Source: Rachicladosporium sp. CCFEE 5018 (Eukaryota; Ascomycota; Dothideomycetes; Cladosporiales; Cladosporiaceae). Taken from it: a DNA stretch of 64,000 bases. The translations under genes and the position numbers were made by a program. Positions 26,393 to 38,153 of this stretch are shown here, one piece after another; position 1 is the stretch's first letter; each line of letters begins with the position of its first letter. The notes beneath the pieces were generated by a model. That model had not been told where the DNA came from, made no database searches, and saw only the letters and a list, made by a program, of their open reading frames with translations. Location of the stretch: the NCBI GenBank assembly GCA_002077045.2, contig KZ111152.1, forward strand, positions 230,113 to 294,112, written 5' to 3'.

Positions 26393-29131
26393 TTACAGTC
26401 CACCAGAGCCATAATCTCGTATGTCCAAATCCACGCTCTGCATATCTTCCCATCGCAGATCCAGCTCATTAAACCCGTTCGATCCGTTCATCCCATTCTC
26501 CACAAAGGGCAACGCATCGGTGCCATCCGGTACAATGCCATTGCTGTATCCATTCGCCATGCTACTATACGCCGAAGACTGACCAGCAAAAGCATCAGCT
26601 CCGCGTCCAGTGTTGACCAGAGCATCAGTCCGCATCACCGTATCATCCCAGTGGTCCCAGTCCATGTTCACTGGCAGATCAAGCATGTCGCCGATGTTGG
26701 AGTAGTCGATCGGTATGTTAGCACCATCGGAAGCATCGATGCTCAGGTTGGCAGTAACGTAAGACGTATCGGTACCTTGTGTGTAGTCGCCAGTGCTCGG
26801 TCCAGTGAACGCACCATTCGTAGGCAAATCTCCAGACCAATCCACATTCGACACCAGACCTTGAAAAGCATTCTCGGCCGGCATCGCCCAACTGTGCTCT
26901 GACGCAGCACTAGAACTGGAAGCCGCCACCCCAGCCTGGGCAGCATCAACGCACGCCTTCGAAGCCACAGGATCCGCCAACGGCTGCGCCTCGAAGTGCG
27001 CCTTGACTCGTTCAAGCATGACAGCCATAGCCTTCGCCGCCTTCTCCGTCTCACTAAACATCCTCTCACTCTTCGAATAAACATCCGCGACCCCCAACGC
27101 GCCCCCAGAAGCCGCCACATGCCGCGGCGCAGCGCCAGACCAGATCTTCTGGCTCTGCTCGAGACTGTTAATCATATCCTGGCGACGCGGACACATCTGG
27201 CCGTTTGAAAGGAAGATCATGCGGTCCTCGCGCATTTGCTGCGAGAGCTCGAGGCAGATGACCATGGCTGCCAGGAGGAAATCGTGCGTGCTTATAGAGC
27301 CCATATACCACTTCACACTATCGAGCTGGCCGCCGGCTTGGGATGCGGCATAGATGGTGTGGTGGTGTTTGAGGACTTTGATGGAGCTGTTGACGCAGAG
27401 GAGACGACTGTGGCCGATACCGCGCGTTTGTTCTTCGATGCTGAGTTCGTGGAGGGGGACAAGCATGTAGCGTCGATGTAGCACGATCTTAGTCTTGAGG
27501 TATAGGAGTTCGAGATTGAAGCGGCACATGAGCTGCTCGGCGGGATCGGTGACGAGTTCGTGGAACTCGGGCATCTGTAGTAGAGGCGGAATCGCGGCTT
27601 TGGCAGCTTCGAGACCTCCATCCAATTGCATGACCTCGTCATGACTGACCAGAGCCGTTGCATGACTGAGCTCAGTGGCCTGCGCGAAGATGTGGACCAA
27701 TCCGACCTTCGCTCTCGTGTATGAGCTAGGTGTCAGCTCCTCAATAGGTCGTCCAGGTGGCAACACCTTCGTGTCTTCCCCAAAATCTCGATCAAGGAGG
27801 TTCCGCGGCGGCTCAGTGTCCGCCGCCAAAGTTCTTACCAGCGACGGAAGCCCAAGCTGAAACGAGATCAACACATCAATCATACTGATCAGACTCCACA
27901 CCCTCCTCCGCATCTCTCCCTGGAAAGGCGTGATGTTCCCATACGCCGAAGCATCCCTGTGATACCCCATCCTCAGCGCCAGTCGCAAGATCAGCCCGAT
28001 CATCAACCACACGTTCAAGAACGCGTTGCTACTTCTCATCCCCGCGCCATACACTACCAAGCACTCCAGCGTATACTGCTTCGGCTTCGTAAAGTCCCCT
28101 AGCACAGCCGCAGAAGCAGCCATGGAGTGATACCGCGTTGCTCGCGCAGCGCAGGCAGCTGACTTGGGATCATCTGGCGCTCCTCCACGGAGTCCGAAAC
28201 TCTCGGCTATGCTCAGGATTCCAAAGAGCAGGCCGAGCCACATGACCGGCGCGTCGGAAGGGTTCTGCCAGAAGTGGCGGTACTCGTTCTGGAACGTCGG
28301 GGCGTGGATGCAGGGTTTGAAAGGGTCGGGGGAGTTGAACCACATGCTCAGTAATCGATCTGCGACTCGTTTCTCGGGGACTGCTTTCAGCAATTCTTCC
28401 TTGCTGTTTGCAGCACCAGGATTATGTCCCAGCATGAAGCCTAGACCTGATGTAGGACCCGGCATGACCGGCTTACTATTCTCTCCCCAGTACGACTCGG
28501 GCGATCGGTCGTCCTCGTCAATTTCTGCTGCCTCTTCCTCGTCCCCGAGATCTCGCCGTAAATCCGAGATACTGTTTAGTATAGTCTGCCAGTGACTCGC
28601 GCCATGATAGCTAATCTCATCTTTGCTGACCTTCATCTGTCCGAAGGGCCTCTCGACCCCAAGCTCCGGTAGGTTGTCTGCCTTCTGCGACTCCTCGCTT
28701 CCCAGTGGACTCTCCTCCAGATCACTCGGCGGCGTTGGCTGATCATTAACCGCTGCCCCACTCCCACTTCTCCCTCCACCACTACTGCCTCGCCCCGTAC
28801 TCGTCCCCTCTGCACTTGAACCAGTGCTTTTCTGCTGGTTCATCAAGTCCACCACCAGCGTCTCCAACTGCCTGATCCGTCCCTTCACATTTTGGGTGGG
28901 CTTGTTCCGCGGTGGCGGCGGAACGAATATACATTGCGTTTCCCGGGACCGCTTGATACACTGGTCGCAGTGCGGATGCTGGCGATTACATTTCAGCTTC
29001 CCAGTCCGACAGGGAGTGCATGAGAGCTGGCTCCGGGCGCGCTTCTGGCGGAGATGGACCTGCGCTTGGGTCGATGTATTAGAGGAGGGTGCTTTCGGAT
29101 CGGCACTCGTGTTGGCAGTGTCGTCGGCCAT
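26393..29131 (-). CDS. Zn2Cys6 transcription factor (hap B)
   Basis: 912 aa, intact, with the same six-cysteine cluster, coiled coil and regulatory domain as hap A. Substitutions are unevenly spread. The first ~250 nt of the gene (zinc cluster region) carry many mostly synonymous changes, whereas long internal stretches are identical (for example the 60 nt matching hap A 12361-12420). The C-terminal Asn/Gly-rich region has several amino-acid changes (AFDG to ASDG, GTDASYG to GTDTSYV). The same GTAAGT overlapping the stop codon is present. Confidence 0.85.
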   Translation of the reverse strand: MADDTANTSADPKAPSSNTSTQAQVHLRQKRARSQLSCTPCRTGKLKCNRQHPHCDQCIKRSRETQCIFVPPPPRNKPTQNVKGRIRQLETLVVDLMNQQKSTGSSAEGTSTGRGSSGGGRSGSGAAVNDQPTPPSDLEESPLGSEESQKADNLPELGVERPFGQMKVSKDEISYHGASHWQTILNSISDLRRDLGDEEEAAEIDEDDRSPESYWGENSKPVMPGPTSGLGFMLGHNPGAANSKEELLKAVPEKRVADRLLSMWFNSPDPFKPCIHAPTFQNEYRHFWQNPSDAPVMWLGLLFGILSIAESFGLRGGAPDDPKSAACAARATRYHSMAASAAVLGDFTKPKQYTLECLVVYGAGMRSSNAFLNVWLMIGLILRLALRMGYHRDASAYGNITPFQGEMRRRVWSLISMIDVLISFQLGLPSLVRTLAADTEPPRNLLDRDFGEDTKVLPPGRPIEELTPSSYTRAKVGLVHIFAQATELSHATALVSHDEVMQLDGGLEAAKAAIPPLLQMPEFHELVTDPAEQLMCRFNLELLYLKTKIVLHRRYMLVPLHELSIEEQTRGIGHSRLLCVNSSIKVLKHHHTIYAASQAGGQLDSVKWYMGSISTHDFLLAAMVICLELSQQMREDRMIFLSNGQMCPRRQDMINSLEQSQKIWSGAAPRHVAASGGALGVADVYSKSERMFSETEKAAKAMAVMLERVKAHFEAQPLADPVASKACVDAAQAGVAASSSSAASEHSWAMPAENAFQGLVSNVDWSGDLPTNGAFTGPSTGDYTQGTDTSYVTANLSIDASDGANIPIDYSNIGDMLDLPVNMDWDHWDDTVMRTDALVNTGRGADAFAGQSSAYSSMANGYSNGIVPDGTDALPFVENGMNGSNGFNELDLRWEDMQSVDLDIRDYGSGGL

Positions 29132-29664
29132 GGTGCTATGGGCAAGGCCAGGCACCTATATTAGGAAATAGAGCAGAACGAGAGGAATTGGAGGGGACAG
29201 GAAAGATGCTTGGACTTGATTTGATTAGCTTCAGAACGTGAATTTCAGCCGCAGCAGTAGCCAAGTGCTCGCATTCCCGGCCAAGACAAGAGGATGATCA
29301 AGTGCGGTTCGCCTGCAGCGTGGTGCTGGAGCTCCCAGGCGCGCCAGGGTAGGGCTGCAACACAGCTGTCTCCCGAGAGAGGACTGATTCATGACCGCTT
29401 TGTCAGCTCCTCCAAGAGGAGGACTTCGGAATCAGCTACTTCCGTGATGTCCGATCCTCTGAAGCACGTGTTTAGAGCATGAGGCGTTTGTAACGCGACA
29501 AGTGAGAGTCTTGCTTCTATCCACACCCTCCCCACTAAACGACTAAAGATCCCCACCCCCTCGAGCATATCGCTCTCTCGCGCCTCAACACCCTAACGCC
29601 TCGCAAAGCTCATCACCCCATACAGACCCAAGGAAATCCCCTTTCCCACACTATACACAACCCC
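29132..29664. promoter_or_regulatory. Promoter side of Zn2Cys6 gene; 3' flank of flippase (hap B)
   Basis: About 0.5 kb, collinear with 14659-15189 but with several small indels. No specific element is recognised. Confidence 0.4.
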
Positions 29665-32600
29665 TCATCTCAACCCATCACTAATATCATGCCGGCTCTT
29701 ACTAGCCCCATGCCCCTGTCTCCCCTCGCCCGTACTCTGACTACTCTCGACCCGCGCCAAAAGTGCCGCGCTCGTGAAATCCCGACTCTGCTCGAAGCTA
29801 CTCCGCGTGCGATCCATACTACTCCTCAAGCGATCGAAACTCGGCCTCGGCCTGTCAAAGCTAGGTCGCGGGCGCTCGAAGCTTTCTCGTGGAGTATGGA
29901 ATGGCTCTGTGATGGCCGGGGTGAGCGGCGTGCCGGCGTGGGTTGTTGAGGACACGGGCGGGAAGGCGCGGTCAATGCGGTCGAGGCTGTCGTTGCGGTG
30001 GTTCGTGTAGTCTGTTCCATCGCTGCCGTTGTTCGAGCGCGGGTTGTGGGTTGTGGCTGTAGCTGCTACGGAAGGGGGGTAGATGGGCCGCATGTCTTCG
30101 CTCATGGTCTGTACATGCAAGTCACGCTTCTGCTTCTCCTTGTTGGCGTCTTTCGGAAGCGGTTTGGAGACCTCGGAAGACGATGTGGACTCGGCCTTAG
30201 GCACTATGCTGGTAGCGGAGACTTTTGTCGGGTCGACGTCTCGAAGGTAGTCGAATTTGCCTTGTCGAATTTGTTCGCGAACGATGTCGACGTCGCGGGG
30301 GAAGTAGATCTTTTGGATTGCTTTGCTGGCGAAGCGAGGGAGGAGGCAGAGGATGATGATGAGAAAGGTTGCGGCCCAGAATGAGAGTGAGCCGAGGACT
30401 TGGTTGCCAGTGCCGTAGAAGGTGAAGCTGGCCGTGAACGATGTGTATACGCCAGTCCAGAAGAACACCAGCAGCATGGAGATAGTGCTGATCAACACCA
30501 TGAACCAGTCCCATCGGTATGTGTTGAGCAGGATGTATGCATTGACGACAACCACGGCTGGACATGCGATGTACGTGCCCACACGCTTGTAATCGTTGAC
30601 TTGCCGTCCATTCTCGGTATTGAAAGTCGCCGGCTCGAAAAGCAAGTACACGAAGAAGAAGCAAAGCAAGCTCTGGTACAGTCCATCGACCATGTACGTC
30701 CAAAACTTGATCTGCGTCCACTCCTTTCGCTCAATACCCCGGCGGTAGAGTTGCGGCACTGCGACGGAGACCTTGTCGTCCACGTCCTGATCCAAAATGC
30801 CCATGAAGATGATGGGCAGCGAAGTGAAAGCCAGGTTGTACAAAAGAATGTAGCTGTAATCGAAGGCGTACGAGCAGTCAAAGTTAGTGAAGATCTGGTA
30901 CCAGAAGAGAGCGAATGTCCAGACGATGTTCTGTGCAGTAAAGTCAGCAATGTTCATAACACTGTTACTGCATCAGCACCACTCACCTTGTAGAAGAAGT
31001 TGGCGATTGTCTCCGCCAATCTCCTGTAACTCCACCGTCCGTGCACAAGCACCAATCTTGTCAAGAATCGGAACTGCCCAATGGCATAATCTGAGCTCAT
31101 CACAGCCTGTCGCCCCTCCTCACCAGCAATACCCACGCCCACATGCGCCTCTTGAATCATGGCCACGTCGTTCGCCCCGTCACCGATAGCAAGCGTCATG
31201 ACATCCAAGCTATTCTTCACTAGCCGTACCACGGCAGCCTTCTGCGCAGGCGAGACACGACAGCACAGCACTGATCTGCACTCCTTGCACAGCAACAGGA
31301 ACTTCTGCCGTATCCGGTCGTCTAGGCAGAGCTTGAGCGAGTCGCCATCCACGACGAGGGCGTGGGTGGGATCTGGTGGTTCGTGGTTCTTCTTGGCAGC
31401 CTTTAGCTCTGCGTCAGAGCCAGTCTTGTTGAAGACAGCAAGATGGCGGTCCAGTTCTCGCTCTGCTGCATCGACACTCTCTTCTTCAATCTGCAGAAGG
31501 ATGAGATCCATGTCGTTGTCGAGCAGATTGCAGGAGAAGCCGATGTTGATGGCGGTCTCAACTTTGTCACCAGTAAGCACCCAAAGTTTGATTCCAGCCT
31601 GTGCCAGCAGCGCAATCGCGTCCGGCACGCCATCTTGCAGTCTGTCCTCGATGGCAGTCCCGCCAAGTAAAGTCAGCTCCCGCTCAATAGCATCCGAGAC
31701 TACCTCAAGCTTCTCCTCACGATCTTGCACTGCTGCAGCCGCAAGATCATGGTCGATGTTCCACTTCTGATACTCTTCCTCGCCGAGCTCACGCTGTGCA
31801 ATACACAGTGTTCGTAGACCCTCTCGCGCGAACATCTCAAGATGCTCAGCAGTCGACCTCCGCAGATCCAATTGCTCGCCTCGCTTGAGACGCGAGTAGA
31901 TGATGCTGTCGGCGCCTTTGCAGAAGAGGACGATCTTGCCGTCGGGCATTCGTAGGATGGCACTCATACGCTTGCGTGTGGAGTTGAACTCGAGAGTATT
32001 CAGAACGGTGTACTCGCGCTCGACACCGAGGTAGTTGATGATAATGCCCTCGTTGGATCGGCCCATGACAGTGAAGCCCACGTCTCTCGCCGTTGCCACA
32101 AGTGCTGCCTCGTCAGGTGATTGTGCCTTGAACTCGATTCGAGGAGGATCGCCAGGCGTCCGCTCCGTTATAACAGTATGACACAGCGCGAGGGCGAGCA
32201 TGAAACGCTCATTCGCCGCCTTCTGCTCCTCCCCAGACTCTCCAGAGATGTCGCGGACGAAGTCAGGTGCTACAAAGGTAAGCTCGTCGTCTCGGAGGTA
32301 AGGATTGTCATAAATCTGCCGAATGCTCTTTAGCATCTCCACACGGTCGTGCGCGATCTGCTCCCTCGCACGGGCACCCTCGACTTCGACATCAATACCC
32401 TGCCGCTTCTGCATGCCGGCTTGCGCCTCTGTGTATGCTTCACCATAGGGTATGCCATTGATGGTACACTTCTTGAACTCCATGACGTTCTGCGTCAGCG
32501 TACCAGTCTTGTCGGAAAAAATGTACTCAATCTGGCCAACATCGTCGGAGATATTCCAAGACTTCGGTGTGCAAGGGTAGTCCAGCTTCTCGTAGTACAT

Positions 32601-34480
32601 GAACGTGTCACTGTAGATGAAGAAAGCCTGCGCAGTCCGAATAATCTCCAGTGAGATGTAAAGCGAGATGGGCACCAAGTTCTGAAAGAGGATCACAGCG
32701 GCCCAGAATGTAATGAAGCCATTGAGGGCAGGCGTGCCACCGTATGAGCCGAACTCGAAATAGTCCAGAGATTCGTTTCCACGGCCCCAGGTCGTGCCCT
32801 GTACCAAAGCAGCGATTAGGCACATGAAGAACAATATAATGAAGTTATAAATGACGTTCCAGTTGAGGTCTTTCGAGATTTGTGCTCGTTTCGACGGTGT
32901 GATGCCGGAGTTGATCATGATCTTCGTCTCCTCGCCCGTGAACACCACAATACCGACGATCCAATCCGTGTTCCGGAGTGTACAACCTCGAAGCAGCATG
33001 TTGTTGATGCCTACCGGCTCAGCCATGGCCCTTGGTGGCTCGTGTGGGCTGCTCGGATCATGCTGGTCCCACCGCACGACACCTGAGTAAGCGTACAAAT
33101 TGGCGTGTGGTGGCTCGCTCTCCAGTCTGAAGTTCGTCCGTTCGCAGTCTCGCGCTCGTCGTACCTTTCGGCCAGTGTGTAGCGCCTGCCGCACTTTCAA
33201 ATTTGTCTCGCCGTCTAGATTCTTTGTCTCCACGTAACAGGCGCCATCAGCGTCGCTGGTTGACAGCACGATGATATCCGCTGGAATCTCCTCCTCGTTG
33301 TACAAACGAACAAAGTCTCCCACCTGCACACTCTTCCAGTAGTCCCGCTTGAAGCGCGCCGTTTCCTTAGCTTCAAGATTGGGATCTATCAAGCTGCCGT
33401 AGAATCGCTTTGCCACAGCGGCCTTGACAGATGTTGGTCGATCGGCGGAAGGCACTTGTAATGACTGACTCAACCCTCCTGTTTCCGTGTGATCGTTCTG
33501 CAGATCTTCCCTCTCGGAATGTGCGTCCACTACAGCGGCTACTTCGCCAGATCGGACTTGCCCAGGTGTAGGCGACGGCACTGGCGTCATCTCGACATCT
33601 CCATTTGCATTCTCCGCTGCAGGCTCATCGTCGAAGGCTTGCGAGAAGACACTGTACCTCCGCGACTCGTTGTCTGCAGGCGCGTCTAACGCTCGGTCTT
33701 TGCCCTCGGTCCCATTCTTCTTCTTCTTTTTCGAATTCATCCATTGCGATACACTCAAGATAGCCCTCGAACACGCCTTCTTGACTCGTCTCCACGGGTT
33801 GATATATTCGTCTGCAGTATTGACGTTATCCCAGTCAACCAGCCTGTGCACCGGCGCATTGTTAAGCTCGTTGTCCAGATTGCTTCTCCGCCAGTCTTCT
33901 ATCGCGTCCTTGACAGCTGTGATGACGACAATGACGATTAGCGGTACTGCAGACAGTCCGGGATTCGTTGCGCCGAAGATAGGGAATGCCTAGCACATAT
34001 CGGTCAGTCTGTCTCCTCGAATCGCACTGTGGCAGAAAGTATCCTTACCGAAAGAATGATAATGAACAAGAAATACACGTTGGCAACATTGTGAAACTGC
34101 AACCACAGATTCTTGGGCACAAAGCTGAGCGCAGTGTACTTCGCCGTCCTGATCTTGTTCCTCTTGTAAGACACCAGCGGCCGACCCTCCTCGTCCTTCG
34201 CATTTGCAGGCAGCGGCTGATTGAAGTACACCGTCCGTCCTATCTCAGACTCTGGCGCATCTTTCTCCTCATCTTCCCCCTGATGCACTCCGTTCGCGGA
34301 ACCGGCAGACTCGCGCTTCTTCTCGGCCTGAGATAGTCGATTGGCGTGGCGATTGAAAATGGACTTTCGCTTCGCTAACCCTCCCTTGCCAGTTACGCGC
34401 TGAGTAGCCCATCTTATGCGCTTTACGGGGTTCGAGACTTGAGTGCCGCCAGCTTCTGCATGGGAGGAGAATTCCACCAT
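29665..34480 (-). CDS. Dnf-type P4-ATPase phospholipid flippase, complete (hap B)
   Basis: Exons 34480-34049, 33989-30987 and 30930-29665 encode about 1565 aa, the usual Dnf1/Dnf2 length. The product uses ATP to move aminophospholipids or phosphatidylcholine to the cytosolic leaflet of plasma or endosomal membranes, with a Cdc50/Lem3-type partner. Seen: basic N-terminus, NQPLPANAKDEEG, first spans around LWLQFHNVANVYFLF; actuator region EEIPADIIVLSTSDADGACY; phosphorylation site FSDKTGTLTQN (Asp at about residue 637); KGADSIIYSRL in the nucleotide domain; VLTGDKVETAINIG and AIGDGANDVAMI of the P domain; then the C-terminal membrane bundle with YAFDYSYILLYNLAFTSLP. A Ser/Arg-rich cytosolic tail carries heptad repeats. 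Both introns are canonical. Confidence 0.9.
29786..29886 (-). repeat. 21-nt imperfect coding repeat in flippase tail (hap B)
   Basis: Five heptads of the form S-[FM]-[DE]-R-x-R-[PS] in the flippase tail. They are basic and Ser-rich, so a phosphoregulated or lipid-binding segment is possible (inference). The same number of units as in hap A 15310-15411. Confidence 0.6.
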
Positions 34481-35779
34481 GGCTGTTGTCGTGCCAGGGG
34501 CTTGAGATGGTGTCTCATGCGGCGAGACACGGCCGTGTGAGGCAGGCTTGCCGGAGGCGAATGCTATCGAGTATTGACGTTCATGTGGGGTGTTGTCGCG
34601 TCGATGTTGGCGATTGTTTGCTAGTGATGGATGTCGGTAGTGAGAGACGGTGTCAGGTTTGGCGGAGGATGCAGTGAGAGTCAGCGATTGAAAGGCGGCG
34701 TAGTCAGCTGAGCGAAGCAGTTTGGCGTTGCTGATGGATGATGGGCCAGGATGCAGCTAGGCACTCGGATGCTCGCGGTGCACCAATGCAGACCCGTGAG
34801 TGGGAGGGTGTGAGCGCAAACAAATGCGGGAGTGATTGAGACTCGTGCTGTGAATGAGATTGGCGCGGATACAATTACTGGACGCGACGGGTGTAATGAT
34901 GAGCAAGTGTCATCCACAATAGCGACGCTGACTTTGGGTTGCACCACCATGTGCCTGCCTCCGCCGCCGCTTCCACTCTTTGGCCCTTCGCGTTCCAGCA
35001 GAGGCCCTAGCGCCCTTCTGCTTATGCAGCATCTCGTTTCCGCTTTCCGTCTTACGAGACTAACTATGTACCCAATGTCGTTCGTCTGACACGACTGCGC
35101 ACACTGGAGTAGACATCTAGCTTGCATCTCTCGTGCACTCCGAGAACTCTGCCCGTCGTGCGAGTAGTTTCGCGCGACACTGAGAGCATGGCAGACAGAT
35201 GGATCTGGTGCAAGTGTGTACAAATGTCAAAAGGATCGCCCGGCACTCCGAGTCCCGAGACGCCTTAAAGCCGTGGCTCCACAAGCATGAGAAAGTCTCC
35301 CTCGGTGGAGCATGATTCCATCGTCCGTAGTCGCAACGTCTGCCACATTACCGTAAGCCACTTGCCATCGTTTACGAACAATCGAAAAGAACAGTGCCCA
35401 AACTACACAGATAGGATGGCCTGATTGCGAGAGATTGGACGCCAAGTACAGTAGATGCTTGCCACATGCACAGCGAAGGGGGCCCTTGTTTGCGGACTTC
35501 ATCCTCTGACTGCTTCCCACCTGTCCCAGTATCGTGAGAACCACTTTCGCAGTACCGGTGTTTTCGCCCACAACGCCTCGAAGACTTCGAGCGGTCGTCG
35601 GCTTCGCCCCGTTTACATATACATGAAGGCTTAATAGCTTGCGGTAAGTTTTGACACGACTTTGGGAAGCGGCGTTGCTTTCGCGTTTCACAGCTTGTCT
35701 TGGCACTTTTCCACCTCGCGTCTCCACGCGATTGACACATGCCGGAGCAGCTATCTCGCTGACGAACTTGCAGCCGACC
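34481..35779. promoter_or_regulatory. 1.3-kb divergent region flippase / PIP-box gene (hap B)
   Basis: No convincing gene. Long frames on both strands are present in both haplotypes but none begins with a sensible ATG, and similarity here is no better than in other noncoding DNA. It presumably holds both promoters and 5' leaders. Confidence 0.5.
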
Positions 35780-37972
35780 ATGGCATCAGGCAAAGCCATC
35801 ACAGACTTCTTCAAACCATACACAATACCGAAAAGTCGCATACCTGACTATGAGATCGAGGATGAGATCGTGGTCGCTACGCCCAGACAGCTTCCACCAA
35901 CGAAAGCACGAAACGCCAACGAAGCCCAAAATGCGCCTCCGTCCACCAGCTCTGCCCTGAGCTCTATGGCCTCCATCTCTTCACAGTCGACACCTACACG
36001 GATAAGAACGCTCTACGCAGTCGAGATCCCTTCCCCTCCACGCGCGACTGTCCCGATCGCAGCCCCAGCTCCTGCTGCCACCAAACTGAACTCGTCCTTC
36101 TCCTCCGTCCTCTCGAGCGTTCCGCGTAGTTCGCAGAGCTCCAGCAGACGGATCATCAAGAACGGCGTTCCCGCAGTCACCAATTCAGACTCAGCCAGCG
36201 TCTCCTCCTCCAGCGAAGACGAATTAGCCGATTTCGACACCCTCTTTCCGGCGAAGCGACGAAAGCTCACACCGCCTGGCTGAAAAGCTACGAACCCGAT
36301 CGACATTGCCAGTAGTAGTGGCGCGTCTCTTCGGACGAGTACGCGACTCAGTGGAGAGAGAACTGCACGGCAGTACAGGAGCGCTTATAGGCCGCCTTCG
36401 CCGCCACCGACTGTGACGTACAAGCATAGCTTGCGCAAGATTGTGAACCATAATCAAAAGCAGGCAGAGAGTCAGGCGAAAATCGCAGAGGCGGAAGCAG
36501 AGGTTCAGGATGAGGAAGGGAAGGATGCAGTGGCTGAGCAGCGCGAGGGTGGGGATGGAAGTGCCAGTGCGATTGCAGCTGCATTTACGGATACTTCGGA
36601 GGACTACGAGAGGATGAAAGCTGCGATTGAGCGGACTGAGGCTATGAAGGCGGAGGAGACGTTCTATTACTTCCGAGCGCGAGCTCCCCTCCAGCATGGA
36701 GAGGTGGAACCATACGACTTCAGCGTCGTGGACGAAGCATTCGAGTTCCTTGACACTGAGTCTGCATTGAAGGCTGCTTGCACTACAGGCTTTCTCGCCT
36801 CTCTAGCATCGAAACAACGATTGCCAGATCGCCTCGTAGAATGGATGCAGCGCGCGCTACTTGTGGAGAAGTCAGAAGAGCTTTGCGTGGCTTATGTTGC
36901 AGTCCTTGCGGCTGCCACGAGGCTTTCGGACAAAACCCACGGAAAGGGCGTTACGTTCAGCTTAGCCAGTCTAGGCGCAGACTTCCGGAGCCAGGAGACG
37001 GCAGCGAGTGGCTTTCCCGCAAATCTGAAGAACCTTCTATTGGCGATAACTGTTGTCACTCGGTCACGAGCCTGTGACCCGGAGAGGGACGTGGCAGAAC
37101 TGGCTAGCTTGGTGATGCTCAACAACGATGAGCATGTACGATCAGACCTGGACCTTCAGATCGTAGTCGAGAACACTATGCAAGCGCTGCTACTCTCGAT
37201 CGGCGATTCGACCCGTCCAACGCTATCACAGCAGGATCCCACCCTTGGACACGACGTCTGGACGCCTCTACGGCGAGCGGTCATCGATGAGAGCAAGCTA
37301 TCTCGCCACATGCTTGCGCGTGCAATATCGAGTCTCCCAGCAACAACGGCCGAGCTCCACTTCTTGCGCCGCAGTCTAGCTCTGCAGGTCCTGCTTGGGG
37401 CGGCAGCCGACGAGATCATTTCCCACGTCAGCCCAGATACAGGTGTGCGACTGCTTGTGCGGCTCAAACGCGCACCCGAGTTCGCTATCTCAGAGCGTAC
37501 AGACTACGCGCTCCTGCTTTCCCTGACTTCACTTCTCGACATCGCGATCGATGCCGGTTTCTCTGACTTCGCCTTCCTCAGCCCTGCGCAAGTTCAAACA
37601 CCGATCGCATCTGCGTCGTCCAATTCCCTCTTCTCCACTACATCAAAGCCATCTTCTCCAGCTGAACAAGCCTTCAACGCCAAAGTCGACGCCTTTGCGG
37701 CCCAGGTTACGCAGATGAAGAGCCGCATTCGCGATGCTGGCACGAGTCACTTGAAGCGCACGGAAGCGAAGAGTGCGCTTGAGAGACTTGTGGTGAGGCT
37801 GGAGTACGCTGTGCGGACTAGGCCGAAACCGCGAAAAGGAGTGTTCGACAAGGGAAGCAGTGCGGCGATGGGCATGGGCATGGAGGCATTCCTTAAGAGC
37901 GCTGGAAAGGGCGCAGAGATTGTAGACGAGAACGTCGTTGGCGGCGCTGTGGAAGATGAGGACGCTTCGTAG
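35780..37972 (+). pseudogene. PIP-box protein gene with nonsense codon 168 (hap B)
   Basis: From ATG 35780 the frame matches the intact hap A gene (48002-50194) with the same total length of 731 codons including the stop, but codon 168 is TGA (36281-36283) where hap A has CGG (48503-48505). The rest of the frame is open, with no indel. Translation would stop after the disordered N-terminus, leaving the PIP-like box KAITDFF but losing the whole helical domain. Reinitiation at a downstream ATG would yield a domain-only product. Two base changes separate CGG from TGA, so this is not a single sequencing error, though reads should be checked. Other differences are spread through the gene. Confidence 0.8.
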
Positions 37973-38153
37973 CATATGATTCCCATCATCAACATAAAGT
38001 ACATCATCAGTGATAAAGCACGATGCGTAGTCCATGTGTACAATGCAAGCCGAACGCCTAGCACATATCTACAAAATTTAATACCTCCAAACACTGCGGC
38101 AACGCTACGGATGCATGAAGGGCAGTCGCTGCTCAAGCCAACGTGTTCGTCGT

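Noticed and set aside
34681..35223. 180-codon minus-strand frame present in both haplotypes (also 46903-47445)
   Set aside because: It has no ATG at its start (begins with TTG), no recognisable motif, and no better conservation than the surrounding noncoding sequence. Probably chance openness of a GC-rich promoter region.
36413..37972. A separate 519-aa gene downstream of the nonsense codon
   Set aside because: It is in the same frame as, and collinear with, the intact hap A gene. It begins at a GTG and has no own promoter region. It is the remainder of one broken gene.
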